Of a stretch of DNA of 64,000 bases, positions 63,675-64,000 are shown one piece after another (position 1 is the first letter of the stretch; each line of letters begins with the position of its first letter). Origin of the DNA: Spirulina subsalsa FACHB-351 (lineage in GTDB: Bacteria; Cyanobacteriota; Cyanobacteriia; Cyanobacteriales; Spirulinaceae); assembly GCF_026130165.1 (NCBI RefSeq), contig NZ_JAIHOM010000008.1, forward strand, positions 1 through 64,000, written 5' to 3'. A program made the position numbers and the translations under genes. Below the pieces are notes generated by a model. It saw nothing but the letters and a program-made list of their open reading frames with translations, searched no databases and had not been told where the DNA came from.

Positions 63675-63712
63675 GCAGGAGGAGTGAATCCTCTAAAACA
63701 TGAACGTTACTG

Positions 63713-63754
63713 GGTCGGGGTCATTGAACATTTAACAATGATCCCGACCTTTTC
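63713..63754 (+). terminator. Rho-independent terminator of ndhB
   Basis: GGTCGGGGTCATT (63713-63725) pairs with AATGATCCCGACC (63737-63749) with one mismatch, followed by TTTTCTTT. A textbook GC-rich stem plus T-run, 39 bases after the ndhB stop. Confidence 0.88.
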
Positions 63755-63824
63755 TTTGACGAGATATGATGTCCAGATCATCAGTTACAGTAAAGTCTCG
63801 GTTTAAGACCACCAATGAAAACTC

Positions 63825-63841
63825 GGCCGAGTTCCTCGGCC
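63825..63841 (-). repeat. Right-end hairpin of IS605-type element
   Basis: GGCCGAG (63825-63831), a TTC loop and CTCGGCC (63835-63841) form a perfect stem right after the tnpB stop. Such subterminal hairpins are recognised by IS200/IS605 transposases and form the 3' part of the guide RNA used by TnpB. Confidence 0.6.
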
Positions 63842-64000
63842 TAAAGGCACGAGGATTCTTGGTTCACAGACTCGCCATAACCTAGCAGGATTGCTCCAAC
63901 CAGGCTAGAGGGCAAATCTCCCCAAGCTTTAGATCCGGTATGCCCTACCGTACTTAATGCTAATTTCAGGATATTAATTGCAGCATTTATATCTCTATCT
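63841..64000 (-). CDS. tnpB: TnpB (IS200/IS605), C-terminal end, gene runs off the window
   Basis: The minus strand reads DRDINAAINILKLALSTVGH, then TGSKAWGDLPSS, and ends NQESSCL at TAG (63841-63843). DRDxNAAxNIL is the C-terminal RuvC-end signature of TnpB. Only 52 codons are in the window, so its integrity cannot be judged. TnpB is an RNA-guided DNA nuclease. The visible part is intact, unlike the relic at 18629-18850. Confidence 0.85.
   Translation of the reverse strand, partial: DRDINAAINILKLALSTVGHTGSKAWGDLPSSLVGAILLGYGESVNQESSCL

Larger units (their letters stand above)
63675..64000. other. Region after ndhB: terminator and tnpB 3' end
   Basis: Contains the ndhB terminator (63713-63754), the right-end hairpin GGCCGAG/CTCGGCC (63825-63841) of an IS605-type element, and the C-terminal codons of tnpB. 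No other gene. Confidence 0.6.

Overview
The window is chromosomal DNA of a cyanobacterium. Direct evidence is frequent HIP1 octamers (GCGATCGC), ndhB of NDH-1, a CrtR-type carotenoid hydroxylase, the SphR/SphS/PhoU phosphate set, a CyaB1-type GAF-GAF-PAS adenylyl cyclase, eukaryote-type Ser/Thr kinases, and the C-terminal half of DnaE carrying a naturally split intein. The many short tandem repeats, small inverted-repeat elements and IS605-type remnants suggest a filamentous, non-picoplanktonic lineage; the sequence does not fix the genus.

Layout. 1-5.9 kb: a membrane-anchored tandem kinase (pseudokinase plus kinase) followed by a membrane-anchored CHAT caspase-like protein. 5.9-11.3 kb: a DNA phosphorothioation (Dnd) module, dndC <- -> dndB, then a convergent dndD plus small-gene pair, with no dndA and no recognisable DndF/G/H restriction genes. 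11.6-18.4 kb: three signalling genes on the minus strand (hybrid histidine kinase, REC-PAS-PAS-adenylyl cyclase, GGDEF diguanylate cyclase). 18.4-19.1 kb: a decayed tnpB and a small inverted-repeat element. 19.1-30.8 kb: prs, a second Ser/Thr kinase, a membrane protein tightly coupled to the split-intein dnaE-C gene, a CyaB1-type cyclase, and an overlapping pair made of a long coiled-coil membrane protein and a DUF2791/BrxD-like ATPase. 31-37.4 kb: DUF4230, a small OB-like protein, YccF, a CbbY-type HAD phosphatase, CrtR and a PEP-CTERM integral membrane protein. 37.6-40.7 kb: sphR-sphS-phoU. 41-43.5 kb: metY-metX. 43.9-50.8 kb: a PEP-CTERM exported protein, a small membrane protein, and a secretion-type cassette made of a HetC-like ABC protein with a degraded nucleotide-binding domain, a 29-residue tandem-repeat protein and an HlyD-type adaptor. 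50.8-64 kb: a receiver protein with a His-less HisKA-like tail, a NAGPA-family exported protein, a Ycf46-type AAA protein, a glycosyltransferase, an alpha/beta hydrolase, a broken AAA ATPase, glpD, a WCRIC thioredoxin, ndhB, and the 3' end of a tnpB running off the window.

Three families of short inverted-repeat elements (here called A, B and C) are dispersed in the window. Family A has TATAGCGTTTCC ends, family B has GCTTGCTGAATAA ends, and family C has GTGCGTCAGGA ends. Families A and B often enclose short tandem repeats (GGGAATA, GGGGAGCR). Family A copies sit directly against genes: one lies just upstream of dndD, one supplies the stop codon of a hydrolase gene, and one abuts the start of the repeat-protein gene.

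The strongest candidates for something undescribed are the repeat protein placed between a probably hydrolysis-deficient ABC protein and HlyD; the pseudokinase/kinase plus CHAT pair beside the Dnd module; and the coiled-coil/ATPase pair. All functional links are inferred from gene order and visible motifs; no database search was run.
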